Made by a program: the position numbers and the translations under genes
The notes under the pieces: generated by a model
What the model saw: the letters and a program-made list of their open reading frames with translations, nothing else
The model's database searches: none
What the model was told of the DNA's origin: nothing
Assembly: GCF_050003625.1 (NCBI RefSeq)
Contig: NC_134400.1
Span: forward strand, 47,977,096-48,041,095
Reading direction: 5' to 3'
Source: Haematobia irritans
Lineage: Eukaryota; Arthropoda; Insecta; Diptera; Muscidae
DNA length: 64,000 nt
Shown here: positions 38,923 through 51,795 of the stretch, one piece after another
Layout: each line of letters opens with the position of its first letter
Numbering within the stretch: the first letter of the stretch is position 1

Positions 38923-41464
38923 TTATTAACTACAAAACTACTCACCAAATTTTATGAAGCTAACATGGTGGGAAGTTTTTTTTCCGCTAAAATCATGATT
39001 TTACCCATAGTCTTAGATAGAAACGAGTAAATATAGCCGAATGTTCGACCAGAAAGTTTTATTAAAGATTGTTGTTAACAATCGAATTACTTTGGTTGTG
39101 CTAACACTTGCCGATGGCATTGTCTTCCAAATTGTAAATTAGTTCATATGAAAACAATATAAATAAAAGAGATGCAGATTAAATACAAAATGCAGATTAA
39201 TACATCCCATACCAAATTTCAACCGGATCGGATGAACTTTACTTAAATTCTCTGCTTCATTGGATCGGAATCAATACCAAAATCATTAATGTAAAGACAA
39301 AATCTTTGAAACCGAGCATACCTTTTTTTCGTGTGAACATATTCCTTCTCCCTCTGAATGCCACTTGTTCCGAGCTTAAATTTTTGTTCTTATAAGGAGC
39401 CAAAATTTGTATCGAATGTTGGCAGAACGATGGGAAAAGGTAGCGAATAGCGATGGGCAATACTTCGATTGATTAGTCTGTTACAATTTTGTTTGGAATG
39501 AATTACGCATTTTTAATTTTCGCTAATTGATAAATTTGGGAGCTCCTCTGAAAGCATTATTAAGTCACCCGACCTAAGTGAAGCGTCCTTACATTTCCCA
39601 TATACCACATTCAGAATGAGCTGATATTATTCGAAATTCTATGTCTGTGTCTTCTTTGTACTTAGTTCTTGTAGAATCATAATCGTACATGGATTATGAT
39701 TTATCGCACAATATTGTGAAAATATGAGGAAATGTATGGTATGCTCGTACACATTCTATTCGAATGTATGTTCATGAGTGAGTATACCTTCATTCATACT
39801 ACTGTGTGCAGTCATACATAACATAAGAGATATGTCGAAAATTTATGCCGTTTACCTTCCTGTAAATAATTGTTTTTATTTCCGAACAGAGGTCCACAAC
39901 AGAATACATCCGTTAACAACCTACAAAGAAAAATAATGTAAGGAAGCATGAAAAGGATATTTGACTACCAGCGACTATTGAAGATGGTAGAGCTGGTGAT
40001 GAAGAAGGAAAGTAATTCTTAATGGAAAATGAAATGTAACAATAACTATACATCACGGGTTGGCATGTGAGCGCGCGTGTATATGTATGTGTGTGTACAC
40101 TTCTCAAATAGAACCCCTCAAACGTCATCGCAAATATTTCGTTGCATACTTCCGATATGATGAAATGAACCATAAACTCATCTAGATATAAATATCCTTA
40201 AGTTTCGACAGCGTCTTCTTCTTCTTTTCCATCTTCGCTTTTGACTATGACAAACGTTAGCGAAACGTAGGACTTCCTGCTCATCCATCCATATACCACC
40301 TGAAAGCAAGAAATGAGAAGTCAAGTGAAATATTTTCTCTCACACACTTATGCATAATAATAACCACCCAGCGGGAAATGGAAGCGACGTGGAATCGATG
40401 ATGGAAGCACTGTTGGGGTAGCTATAAGGCCTGGGCGTTGCATTACGTGTTAATTTTAAAATAACATAGGATTGGAGGCCAAGGCCTTGCCACTCGCTTC
40501 TATTCGTATGCCTTCTAGAGGTGGTGACGGTGATGCCATGTTAGCACGCCTTCACAAGAAGGTCTTCAAGAAGGCCTGGGCAGCAAGGCATAAAAGAAAG
40601 CGTGTAAAAATAAAGATTTTGAAGGCAATGTTGGCTATGGAGTGAACATTTGTCCTAACACCATTTAAGTTATTTTTATTTTATTATTTCGCGACCAAAG
40701 ATTATAGATTACAGAAGATGGAAGATTGGCTACTGAGCACATCAAACCATTTATCACATTAGTTTAATACTCGAACCAAACGCGTATACGACAAGTATTG
40801 ACATAACATTAAAATGCAAATAAAAAGAAATTAAGAATAAAGGGGAAAATGTATTTTTTTTTTGATGTTGCCTAAAATTTAATATTTCATTAAGAGAATT
40901 CCATTTTTCATTTAAAAAATAAAACGAAAAACAAATAAAAGATTACAAACATGTATTAAACTAATCTGGTAAATGCAACATTTGGTATGACGCAAGCCAA
41001 TCTCCCATCTTCCTCAAATCTATAATATTTGCTCGTGACTGGTAGTCCTACACTCATCCACTGACCTACGACACATTTATGTGATGTGGGCGCCAATACG
41101 TAAACTTAAGCACACGTGAGGTCATTCCTTGTTCCCTTCTGTGGGAAGTGAACGTATAATGGGTATTGAATCTTTTATATGTTACGGAGAATGTCTTCTA
41201 TAAGGCCTAAGTTGGGAGTAAGTAGACACAAGCAAATTATTAGCTTGGCAGCCAACAAAGAATGAGTAGGTGATCGTTTCTTGAATTACTGTGGCAATTC
41301 CTTAAACTGTGAAGTTTAATAAATAATCAATTTGTTAGGGATTTCTTTTGAAATACTTATGATAATATTGCTTTTTTAGTTTCATCATACACACAAAGAA
41401 AGTAAACCGTTCGATGTGAAAAATTGAAGAAATTATACCCCCCAAAGCCCTTTTATCTACAATT
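38923..41464. other. Mostly unique DNA; one MITE fragment, one candidate exon
   Basis: This is the longest stretch with little recognisable transposon sequence. 39235-39338 matches the right part of the CACTG MITE. A (GT)n-like tract with GTATATGTATGTGTGTGTAC lies at 40078-40100. A possible terminal exon is annotated separately at 40198-40299. Nothing else coding was identified. Confidence 0.45.
40198..40299 (-). CDS. Candidate 3'-terminal exon of an unknown host gene
   Basis: On the minus strand a plausible splice acceptor, CATTTCTTGCTTTCAG, precedes a 33-codon open stretch reading VVYGWMSRKSYVSLTFVIVK then SEDGKEEEDAVET and TAA at 40198-40200. Local base composition is less A/T rich than the surroundings, and the residue mix is protein-like with an acidic tail. 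The adjacent frame is also open (GIWMDEQEVLRFANVCHS...) for slightly longer, so the phase is not settled. No upstream exon was found within the window; a LINE at 41465 lies upstream. Family not recognised. This is weak evidence. Confidence 0.25.
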   Translation of the reverse strand: MVYGWMSRKSYVSLTFVIVKSEDGKEEEDAVET

Positions 41465-41679
41465 GTATGTATGTATGTATGTATATGATTTATTTAAGTT
41501 AATTCAATTAAGGTAAATAAAAAAAAATAAAATTAATTAAATTAAATCATAATAAGACATAACAATATATGTTGTGTGTCTGATTGGCTCGAATAGAAAG
41601 AAGACTTATAATATATTCAAAATGTATATTTGTTAAAAGGGTACAATACCAAACTTTATGTGAATAGATGGGATGGAAA

Positions 41680-44600
41680 TTATAAATATTCTGAGATTAG
41701 AAGTGATCTATATTTCATACAACTGGTTATATATTTGTAAACGTGCAAGTGATCGGAGCTGTTCAGTAGTTCGAGAACTTCTTCAAGTGAGAGTGATCTT
41801 TTGCCAAGGAAGTGCTGCCGGTACCCTCCAAAAATGGGGCATACCCCTAGAAAATGAAATGTGTTCTCTGCTTCACCAAGATTACAAATTGTACAACGGT
41901 CATTTGAATCAGTTTGAAAAGTACGTGCGTTCAAGTCTAATAGTCCACCTCTGGCCTTCATAATAGTGCTCATAAGGCGTATTGACCTGTCATTCGAAAA
42001 ATAGGGACTAATACCATATTGCAATAGAGGATATAGATCGTGGGATCTAGAGTTCCTAGCGCTGCTCACAAAACCATCGTATTCCCTTGATCTCACATAG
42101 TCTATCACATACGAATGAAGGTTTGCTAAATCAGATCTCCACTGCCCAAAATTCAAAGAGATACCAATTTGTTGACACAGAGTAGACCAGTGAGAGTACC
42201 AGTATGTGCCACGCCGAGCCGTTTCCTCCGCAAGCACTCGCGGTAATCTGTCCATACTAAGGCTAAATACTTTCCTGATATAATCAAAATGTAGTTGGAG
42301 TGTACTTATATAAAGGGTAGGCCATCCTGTCTCCAAGTGCAGAATGTAATTGGGAGTATTCGTGGGTAAATATAGAATCTTCTTGAGGAAGAAGCGTAGT
42401 AATTTTTCAACCTGTTCATAGCGTTGAAAACCCCAAAATTGTGCGCCATAGAATAATATTGACCTCGCAGTTGAGTTGAAGACTTTCAATTTATTGTCAA
42501 GATTAATTTTAGGGTTATATAGATATCCCAGCCAGTTTGCATTTATAGCAGTCTTCGCCGAAACAAGTTTAAGTTCAAGATGTTTAGAGTTTGAGAGGTT
42601 AAAAGTCAAATTAAAACCTAAATATTTGTATTCATTTACTTGCTGAATAATACGCCCCTCGTAATGCCAACACAAATTACTACTTATCCTTGAACCTTTC
42701 CTAAAAACCATAACCTTCGACTTATCAAGGTTAAGTTCCAACCTCCAAACGCAACAATAAGAGTAAAGTGCATCGATCATGCACTGTAAATCTTCCTGTG
42801 AATCAGATAAAAGGACGATATCATCTGCATACATCAAAACTTTTATAAATCTACCACATACCGAGATACCGCATGGTAAAGAATCGGGAAGATCATTTAA
42901 ATATATAGAAAATAACGTAGGACTTAATAGGCAACCCTGTTTTACACCCTGGGAAACTACAAGTTGGTCAGAAAGTGAAGATCCATCATACACTCGACAA
43001 GACGTATGCTCATAGAGCCTCCTCAGTACCCGAACCATTTTCGATGACATACCAATGCTATCCAACTTATAGAATAGGAGCTCACGCGATATTTTGTCAA
43101 ATGCAGCTGAAAAATCGACAAAAAAGGCATATGTCCTCTTCTGAAGGTTGAAGTTCAAATGGATTATAGATGTCAAGCTAAATATATTGTCGATGGTAGA
43201 ATAACCCCTGTGAAGCATTTATAAATCACATCTAAAAGGGACAATCCTCTATAATTCGATACCACATTTACATCTCCTTTTTTGTATAAAGGGACTAAAA
43301 CCGATTCAAGGAAAGAAGTTGGAATATCTTCGTGCAAAAAAATTTGATTGAACAGAAACAGCATCTCATTCCAGAACTCGGTCGGTGCGTTCTTATAGAA
43401 CTCATAGCTAACTCCGTCTTTACCAGGAGTTTTATTGTTCTTAGCCTTAACCAACACGAGAGAGAGTTCCCTTAACTCAAACGGTGAGTCCAGCCAAGGA
43501 TCTAAACGGAACTGTCTACACCAAGAGATCTGATGCTCAATGGAAGAAGTAGATAAAAGAGATTGAAAATAGTCATAAAAATCAGTTAACGCCAAGTTGT
43601 TACTGACTATCGTTGCCCTCCTTCCTAATGAGCGTGTTATTCTCCACCATTCCGCCGAGTCCCTAACCCTATTTAATTTCTGAACTACCTCATTTCGGAA
43701 CATAAGTCTCCTTTCATTACATACAAATCTGTACCTCTTCCTTGACTCAATGTAGGAAGTTCGGTCCGTATCCAGTCCCGAAACACGGAAATTATTCAGC
43801 CTCAGTAGCATACGTCTACGATAGTTCTCACACTTCGAATCGAACCAAGGGTTCTTCGGATCAAAATACTTCTTCCTAGAGCTAGGATTCGCCGCTGAGA
43901 GGATTTTCCCCACACACATGTCCAACTTATCTTGTATAGGTATATCGGAATGTCACATAGACTTGTAAGTTTGGACGCATACGAAACCATGTTATCCTGT
44001 CGCCAAGGAACTCGTTGTAGCAAAGGGTACGGTCTGTGTTCCATCTCCGTCAATGTATTGAGCGTTATAGAAAGGGGCATATGGTCCGAAAAGGACTTGC
44101 TCAGTATACGGGAATCGGATAGTAACTGTAATACATCTACAGAACATATACAATAATCTATAATTGAACTTCCCATAACCCCACAGAACGTCCTCTCTCC
44201 CTCCAAATCTCCTACCATACGACCATTGACAATGACACCACCTATATCCTCCAATAATGACAATAACTTTCTACCTTTATGGTCGACGACTTTATCTTTA
44301 GCCCTACGCATACCTGATATAGAAAGCAAACCTGATAAAATTTCCTCGTCAATGATCTGTGCTTCACCAACCCTTGCGTTCAAATCTCCCAAAATACAAT
44401 ATGAGACGTTCCTAAAGTCACTCATAAAGTTTTGTAACTTTTCAAAGTCATTTGACCAATTTGTGCAATTTAAGTAACATGGGATAAAATGAAGCTTAAT
44501 ATTATTAATTGAAGCTGAGATAGTAGTAAAGTCTGAAAATGTACAAAATTTTAGTGAGTACTTTCTTTGCAAAACTTTTCTGAAACCGAACAAGCATCCA

Positions 44601-44812
44601 CCAGAGGCACGTACCATTCTATTATTTTTCTTAGCATCTACCCAATGAAGTACATAGTTTTTAAAGAAAGTATTAAAATAGTATTTGTTATCTGCTAGTA
44701 CATGAGTTTCAAAAATGAAAAATATATCAAAATTATTAATAAAAGTGAAGAATTGACCATAATTTAGTTTGCTCTTGAAATTGGCCACGTTGTATGAGAC
44801 CAAACGACACAC
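41680..44812 (-). pseudogene. LINE ORF2: endonuclease and reverse transcriptase, two frame breaks
   Basis: It reads in three adjoining frames. Part 1 (44812 to about 43930): endonuclease, with MCRLVSYNVANF, FETHVL (glutamate), ILGDLNARVG and KSFSDHMPLS. A small insertion near ATTCCGATATACC then shifts frame. Part 2 (about 43925-43215): linker with DPKNPWFDSKCENYRRRM and RT motif TPGKDGVSYEFYKNAP, then VSNYRGLSLLDVIYKC. Part 3 (about 43210-41680): RGYSTIDNIF, FFVDFSAAFDKI, GVKQGCLLSP, MYADDIVLLSDS, and a C-terminal CTICNLGEAENTFHFLGVC motif. Between parts 2 and 3 about 25-30 RT codons are missing, not only shifted. RT should be inactive. There is no RNase H. Confidence 0.88.
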
Positions 44813-44821
44813 ATCTAACTG

Positions 44822-45724
44822 CTACTCCTGAGTGGATTCGATATTTTGCTGAATCTCCCCGGTAGACATAGATCTTGCACGATTTTTTACAACAACCTCA
44901 TAGTTGCAATTGGCTGAAGACAGTATTGCTTTCAAGAAATCCATATCTGCTTTAGAATTAGCGATAATTTTATTATTCACATATGTATATGGGTTGTCGT
45001 TTATATACATGCGTGTATCGCCTAATCTTACTTTTAATTTCCTGTTGTCTTTCTTTATTTTGTTAGATATTTGGCGTAAGATGTAACGTTTTTCACGGGC
45101 ATCGGACGTGTAGTCTTTATCGATGTAAATATTTGTACCATTTAGTAGATGTCTATTTGTAAATATGCTACTTGCTTCCATTATAGAATTCATTGTAAAA
45201 ATGAAAATTTTGCCACTGTATATTTTGCGAGATGCAACAACGTTAACATTCAGTTTGAAAGTATTTTGGCAGATTTGGAGAAATTCTTGTTTCGCTTGCG
45301 GCAACATTTTATTTGTCAGTCCTCGGACAACAACATTGAAACTTTTCTTAAATGTGTCTGATTCCTCTAATCTTGCTTTCATTTCTGTTAATTCTTTGCG
45401 AAGGCATGAGTTTTCGTCTCGTAATTTTTGGACTTCTGTAGATAGAGCCGAGAGATCTTCTTTTTTAGCGACATTTACCAGTTTGGCATCCAAAATATTA
45501 TTAAGTTTTTGATCAAAGACTGCCCATGAAAAACAATCAGCTGCTCTTTCAGTTTGTGATGATGCGGGAGTTAATGCATTATTATCATTACCCATATTAG
45601 AGTTTTTGTTTACGTCCAGTGCCACTGCTGATCGACTAAGGTGGTGAGTGATATGTTTTTTATTTGGCGAGTTGATGTTGTCTGGCGAAATTTGCTTCAA
45701 AGTTCTCTTTGTTGTTTCAGCCAT
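44822..45724 (-). CDS. LINE ORF1 protein with coiled coil
   Basis: The likely start is MAETTKRTLKQISPDN at 45724; an upstream in-frame Met at 45778 lies in the leader. A 300-residue frame ends SIESTQE with a stop just before ORF2. Residues about 85-125 (KKEDLSALSTEVQKLRDENS and following) form a coiled coil, followed by NVVVRGL ... KIFIFTMNSIMEASSIF and KRYILRQISNKIKKDNRKLK, resembling the RRM-like and basic RNA-binding parts of LINE ORF1 proteins. No zinc knuckle. It presumably binds element RNA as a trimer or multimer; this is inferred from the layout. Confidence 0.75.
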   Translation of the reverse strand: MAETTKRTLKQISPDNINSPNKKHITHHLSRSAVALDVNKNSNMGNDNNALTPASSQTERAADCFSWAVFDQKLNNILDAKLVNVAKKEDLSALSTEVQKLRDENSCLRKELTEMKARLEESDTFKKSFNVVVRGLTNKMLPQAKQEFLQICQNTFKLNVNVVASRKIYSGKIFIFTMNSIMEASSIFTNRHLLNGTNIYIDKDYTSDAREKRYILRQISNKIKKDNRKLKVRLGDTRMYINDNPYTYVNNKIIANSKADMDFLKAILSSANCNYEVVVKNRARSMSTGEIQQNIESTQE

Positions 45725-45934
45725 ACGGTAAAGTTTAAAACATAGCGAGAATAACACACATTGATGAATGTCAGTCAAATACAGCTTTTATCACACTCTT
45801 AGCAAACGTATTATTTCGTTGTTTTGATATTGAACTAATAAAGTCAATTTGTTTTTATAAATTTATCAGCACGAGCAAAAATTTACGTTGTTTGATGTTT
45901 CGATGCAGGGTTGCCAATCTTTTTATCTACAATT

Positions 45935-46131
45935 TACGAAATTACACCCTATCATAAACGATAGGTCATGACCATTTTAACCATACAGTAGGTTATTCTT
46001 ACTATATTTGTGAATTGTACGGACATTTTCTTCTGCTTTTGTTCAGTTTAGTTAGTGAGACATACTTGGGCTGTGGAAAACTTCGCAATAAATAATAAAA
46101 TTTATCTAGAAAAAATAATTTGATGCCCGTA
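45935..46131. other. Short unique stretch
   Basis: No feature seen between the LINE target duplication and the CACTG MITE. Confidence 0.4.
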
Positions 46132-46760
46132 CACTGAAAAAAAAAATTGTCGTGAGGCCAAATATTTCATGTCTTTAAAATACGAATGCGAATTTTGCTT
46201 AGCATAGAAGATGCATTTCTCTGCTGCAAAGTTTCTTCCTTGTCCAAAAGTCGGTAAACTATTCATTCAAGTAATTTTGTCCTTAAAGTAAACTGATTCG
46301 ACTTAAAACTAGGTATCAAATTGACTTTAATAATTTTGAAAAATTCTTCATAATTAATGACTGTTTGTGTCTTCATAATTTTTGACTGTTTGTGTCTTCA
46401 ATACAAAAAAAAAATGGATTCCAAAATATGACATACTTTATTTAATGTATTTACTTTATTTTCAAAGCGTTTTTTACTTGAAACATATCACAAATTCTAC
46501 TTGAAGTCGAGTCTGAATTTGGAAATTTAAGATGTCATTAACACGTTTTAAAGGTCTTTGAGAGCACATAAAGAAAACAGATTAAAAACCAATAAATTTA
46601 AATTAATTTCCTACGATAAAGTACGCAAAACTCAAATTTAAAAGAGAAATGTGTCGTAAAGACATCCTTACTTCAATTCTCCACTTCTTTGGCTCAGAGT
46701 CAATACCAAAATCATTGTAAAGATAAAATATTTGGAACCGGACATGCTTTGTTTTCAGTG
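46132..46760. mobile_element. CACTG MITE, copy 3 (intact, 629 bp)
   Basis: CACTGAAAAAAAAAATTGTC at the left and ...GGAACCGGACATGC-TTTGTTTTCAGTG at the right, both flanked by TA (46130-46131; 46761-46762). It is the reference copy for the family; internal landmarks are AATGCGAATTTTGCTTAGCA and a short tandem duplication of GACTGTTTGTGTCTTCA near 46361-46400. Non-coding. Confidence 0.85.
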
Positions 46761-49025
46761 TACGTATAGCCAGAGATGGTGTGAATAAAAATTTGCTTGA
46801 GTTTTCAACTTTTAATTTATTTTATTTCAATTTATGTTTGACATTCTTTCAAAACTATTTAACAATTTTGAATTATAGGTTTAGAAACGGTTGATTTCAA
46901 TCAAAGTGTTTTCTCGAATAGCTTTGAACGTGTAGATTTCTTAAAATTGCATGTTGTACTTCTGTTGTAGCCAAAGATGCGGCTTCTTTAAAATAAAGAC
47001 ATTTTTAGCGACCTATCTGCCTTTAAATCTAGGATGAATAAAATTAAAGTTATGATGCAGATCTCATTTATCAAATTTTCATTCTCCTTTCGCGGTATAT
47101 TATAAAGCTATGCATGTACAAACAAATGCTATCAATATTAATATAACGAATAGTTCAAAGAAAAAAATATTTCCTTAATTCCAAAAACCCTTTAAACAAA
47201 AGATTCTAAATCCACAAAATATGTCTTAGCCTATATTTGAAGTGTTTTTATCTTAAATCTAACGATTCAAAATTTCAGTTGATTTAAGGACGATTTCTTC
47301 AAATCAAAAATGCGTTTCTTTATTTTAAGGAGCATTTGCTTTAGTTCAAATACATGCAACTTTAACGGAGGGACGCAAATTTCCAAAATGTGTGTCCAAA
47401 ATGTAATGAAAAAGAAACTTTTTTGAATTAAACGGTCATTATTGTAAAGAAATTTGTCTTTAATATTTTGTAAATTAAGCATCCTAAAATTTAGGTTTCG
47501 TGATCTTCTTAAATATGTAAATTCTTAAATATAAAATATTCAAATAAATCCTGAGACGTTAATTGAATCCAATAAATAAATATTCGTACCTGTTTCTAAT
47601 ATTTTCAAAATCAAAATATTTCTTACCTTGTTACATCCAAAATGAGCATATGATATATAATTACATAATCTGACACTCCTTCAATCTAGAAAACTGTATT
47701 GAGTAGTTAAAAGATGCATATCCATTTAAATATATCATAATGTGCAATAAATAAAGCGTTTGTGTGTTGTAGTCTGTTTATTTTCTTGCTCTTTAATAAT
47801 AATTAAAATTCAAAATTTTAATCAATTTTTACGAGTATGATATACTTATGGTAAAAATATATCAAATTTTAAGTACACCGGACTGGGGGGCACTAATTCC
47901 TGGAAAATGAGTGAAAATAGCACCTTACATGTTCTAGAATTAAAATTATGAAACAATTTTCTATGGGTCGTATATAGAACCTATATTAAATATAAATCAT
48001 CACTGTGCCCTCTTAAATATTTGATTCATAAAATCGACAGGTTCGTTGACAGATTTTGCTGTTATAACAATAATATAGGTCCTTCTTTTTTTAATTCTCA
48101 AAGAAGGTACAGAAATTTTTTAGAAATGAAATGCAAGGCATTTTAACATGCATGATAGGAGAAGGCGTATGGGATCCGAGTGTTAAGGATCCGAAAACGC
48201 ATGATTGTTGCTGTACTTCTCAATTTTCCCGCTGGGCCCCACATTGTGGAGTGTAGGCGGTTGTATGTGTGGAAACTCCTTTGATAAGGGCAAACACTTA
48301 AGTGATTCACATTGACGGAGATTTCTTTTTTTTTGATGGCAAGGGGATATGTTCTCATCTCTCTTTACAAATGACATATTCTTAATGGATGGGAGGATTT
48401 CACTTGAAAACATATGAATGAATAACGAATGAAAGAAAGAGCATTCAGATGAGGTGAGGTTGGCATTCAAATGGCATATGGGGATTTTTCAAATATTAAA
48501 AGGAAGGAGCAAGTCGAGTCATCGAGCAACTCGATGCTAGGGAGTAATATTTGATATATATGTATTTGTTTATCCATACCCTCTTACATTTATCGAAATT
48601 CTAAGGGCTATGGTCTTTTCAACAATAGTATTTCTTTTTTGTGGGTTTAAATATTGAAGAAGACGCTTTTCATAAAATCTTCAGAAACGCTTGAAGTCAT
48701 AATAGTTTATTAGAAATGAGTATACGCTGATTCGGTATATGTCGATCCAAATCCTGCTCCCTGAGAAATTATACGCTGGAATTCGATCAGGATAACAGAA
48801 AGACAAAGAATACCCACCACCATGAATCAAATATAAGAGTTTCTTTCAAGACTCCTCTCAATGTTAAATTTGAAGTATCTACATACACTGAAAAAATTAT
48901 TGACCTAATATGAAAGACTATACATACTAAATTTTACGACACGCACTTTACACAATATTAAGGACACATTTCTTTGGATAATTGATTTTAATAAAACGAA
49001 AGTTTACTGCGTTTTTTAAATTTGT
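46761..49025. other. A/T-rich DNA, no gene recognised
   Basis: Short frames here have no coding character. 47150-47520 has repeated AAATCAAAAATGCGTTTC / TTCAAATACATGC-like phrases resembling the 51540-51640 stretch, probably an old MITE. A CACTGAAAAAATTATTGACC start at 48895 resembles the CACTG family end. Confidence 0.4.
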
Positions 49026-51509
49026 ATACCCTCCCTCATAGGATAGGGGTATATTAACTTTGTCATTCCGTTTGTAACACATCGAAATATTACTCTAAGA
49101 CCCCATAAAGTATAAATATTCTGGGTAGTCGTGAAATTCTGAGTCGATCTGAGCATGTCCGTCCGTCCGTCCGTCTGTTGAAATCACGCTAACTTCCGAA
49201 CAAAACAAGCTATCGACTTGAAACTTGGCACAAGTAGTTGTTATTGATGTAGGTCCGATGGTATTGCAAATGGGCCATATCGGTCCACTTTTACGTATAG
49301 CCCCCATATAAACGGACCCCCAAATTTGGCTTGCGATCGCTGTAAGCGAAGCAAATTTCATCCGATCTGGCTGAAATTTGGTACATGGTGTTAGTATATG
49401 GTCTCTAACAACCATGCAAAAATTGGTCCACATCGGTCCATAATTATATATAGCCCCTATATAAACCGATCCCCCGATTTGGCTTGCGGAGCCTCTAAGA
49501 GAAGCAAATTTCATCCGATCCGGCTGAAATTTGGTACATGGTATTGGTATATGTTCTCTAACAACCATGCAAAAATTGGTCCACATCGATCCATAATTAT
49601 ATATAGCCCCCATAACAACCATGCACAAATTGGTCCATATCGGTGCACTTTTACGTATAGCCCCCATATAAACGGACCCCCAAATTTGGCTTGCGATCGC
49701 TGTAAGAGAAGAAAATTTCATCCGATCTGGCTGAAATTTGGTACATGGTGTTAGTATAGGTCTCTAACAACCATGCAAAAATTGGTCCACATCGGTCCAT
49801 AATTATATATAGCCCCTATATAAACCGATCCCCCGATTTGGCTTGCGAAGCCTCTAAGAGAAGCAAATTTCATCCGATCCGGCTGAAATTTGGTACATGG
49901 TATTGGTATATGTTCTCTAACAACCATGCAAAAATTGGTCCACATCGATCCATAATTATATATAGCCCCCATATAAACCGATCCCCCGATTTGGCTTGCG
50001 GAGCCTCTAAGAAACGAAAATTGCATCCGATCCGGCTGAAATTTGGTACATGGTGTTGGTATATATTCTCTAATGACCATGCAAAAATTGGTCCATATCG
50101 GTCCATAATTATATATAGCCCCCATATAAATCGATTCCCAGATTTGTCCTCCGGAGCCTCTTGGAGGAGCAAAATTCATCCGATCCGGTTGAAATTTTGA
50201 ACTTGGTGTTTGAATGTCGTCTCTAACAAACACGCAAGAATTGGTCCATATCGGTCCATAATTATATATAGTCCCCATATAAACCGTTCCTCAGATTTGA
50301 TCTCCTCTTGGAGGATCAAAATTCATCCGATCCGGTTGAAATTTGCAACGTGGAGTTAGTATAAGGCCGCTAATATCCATGCCAAAATTGGTCCATATCG
50401 GTCTATAGTTTTATATAGCCGATCCCCCATTACACAAAAATTGGTCCATATCGGTTCATATTCATGGTTGCCCCTCGAGCCAAAAATAATCTACCAAAAT
50501 TTTATTTTTATGGAAAACATTGTCAAAATGTTATTTCTATAGAAAATTTTGTAAAAATTTTATCTCTATAGAAAATTTTGTAAAAATTTTATTTCTATAG
50601 AAAATTTTATTTCTATAGAAAATTTTTTCCAAATTTAATTCTATAGAAAATGTTGTCAAAATTTTATTTCTATAGAATTTTTTTCCAAATTTTATTTCTA
50701 TAGAAGATATTTTCCAAATTTTACTTCTATAGAAAATGTTGTCAAAATTTTATTTCTACACTGAAAAAACAGTGAACCCACCAGGAAAGATAACTTCCGA
50801 TTAATTTTAGAAAATTTGGAACTTTTTTAGAAAATTTTAACTAAACGGTATTACAAGCGTTGGCATCACTCCGATATGGCAAAAATAAGTAAATATTTTT
50901 CGACAAATTCAAGAAAATTTATTAGACATAACTAAATTTTTTCAGTAGTTAAAGAAAATTTTGTAGTTTTAAGAGAAATCTTGGAGTTCAAAATTGCAAG
51001 AATGTCTTTAGTGACATACGAAGTTCATGATGGACACATTTTTGGTAAAATTTACAAATTTAAAGAAATAATGAACTATTTTGTAAGAAATACGAAATTA
51101 GGAAATCTTTATGCTTTATTTGTGTATAACTTTTTCACGTTTTTTAGTTCATTTAACTAACATACGCAAAAAATTATTTGACTAAAATAAACTTTTTCCA
51201 AACATAATGATTCTATGAACTAATATAAAGTTAATATGGCTTTAGTGAAATAGAGAGTTCACTTTTTTTTGAGTGTATAGAAACTTTAAACTTAATTATA
51301 TACGTATTTAATCGGCCTTTTTTAGTTTAATATATACTACGTATGGACTACCTTGTAATTTCGAAGACGATGTTAGAAAGTTTTAAGATACCTTGCCATC
51401 GGCAAGTGTACCGCAACCCAAGTAATTCGATTGTGGATGACAGTCTTCAGTAGAAGTTTCTAAGCAATCCATGTGGATTGCCGAACTTACGGCCATATAT
51501 ACTTGTTTT
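49026..51509 (+). mobile_element. HLE-A3: Helentron-like element, with a MITE inside
   Basis: 5' end ATACCCTCCCTCATAGGATA; core and GTCC microsatellite (49158-49178); about seven 153-bp units to 50310, including an internal duplication that repeats the start of the array (CAAATTTGGCTTGCGATCGC at both 49321 and 49681); AT minisatellite; a 517-bp MITE at 50759-51275; then the family tail. The inverted 5'-end copy before the hairpin is deleted (CAATCCATGTGGATTGCCGA), but CCGAACTTACGGCC and ATATACTTGTTTT remain. Frames across units are artefacts. Confidence 0.85.
50759..51275. mobile_element. 517-bp MITE with CACTGAAAAAACAGTGAAC ends
   Basis: The inverted partner is CACTCAAAAAAAAGTGAAC. TA at 50757-50758 and 51276-51277 duplicates the centre of TTTCTATAGAAA, the minisatellite unit of the host element, so the pre-insertion site is certain. 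Non-coding. The ends resemble, but are distinct from, the CACTG family at 46132. Confidence 0.85.
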
Positions 51510-51708
51510 CATTATATGTTGCATCCCTCTGTTAAAGTCGTATGTCTTCGAAGAAATATTTCCTTGAAGTGACGATAAATATTTTTGATTTAAAGAAAGC
51601 GTCGTGAAATAAACTGATCTATTTACATCTTTGGTTTAGATTTTTTTTCGAATTTAGACAACATTTTTTATTCTGTATCAAATTTGGATGTTTTAACTGA
51701 CATGTGTT

Positions 51709-51754
51709 AGATTACTGGCGGACCTGGAACGTTAACTTAAGCAGTCTGCTAATG
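51709..51754 (+). repeat. 46-bp scrap of LOA ORF2
   Basis: TTAGATTACTGGCGGACCTG ... CAGTCTGCTAATG matches 34415-34460 (protein RLLADLENVNLSSLLM) with few changes. It has neither tail nor neighbouring LOA sequence. Confidence 0.8.
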
Positions 51755-51795
51755 TATATCCAAACTTGAAATTTGGCATGTTCTTTATGGGCCTA

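Larger units (their letters stand above)
41465..45920 (-). mobile_element. Full-length non-LTR retrotransposon with 14-bp target duplication
   Basis: TTTTATCTACAATT flanks both sides (41451-41464 and 45921-45934). The element is 4456 bp: 5' start AGATTGGCAACCCTGCATCG, ORF1, ORF2, an A/T-rich 3' UTR and a short tandem TACA/ATAC tail at 41466-41490. The endonuclease, RT and terminal cysteine motif indicate a LINE without RNase H. The clade is uncertain; the style of the endonuclease and RT suggests the CR1/L2/Kiri neighbourhood. ORF1 is intact, while ORF2 has two frame breaks, so this copy cannot move by itself. Confidence 0.9.

Noticed and set aside
43932..45512. Plus-strand ORFs across the LINE at 41465-45920
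   Set aside because: Antisense shadows of the minus-strand ORF1/ORF2.
49095..50278. ORFs of 100-208 codons on both strands
   Set aside because: Same artefact in HLE-A3; the longest frame spans the core, GTCC microsatellite and several units.
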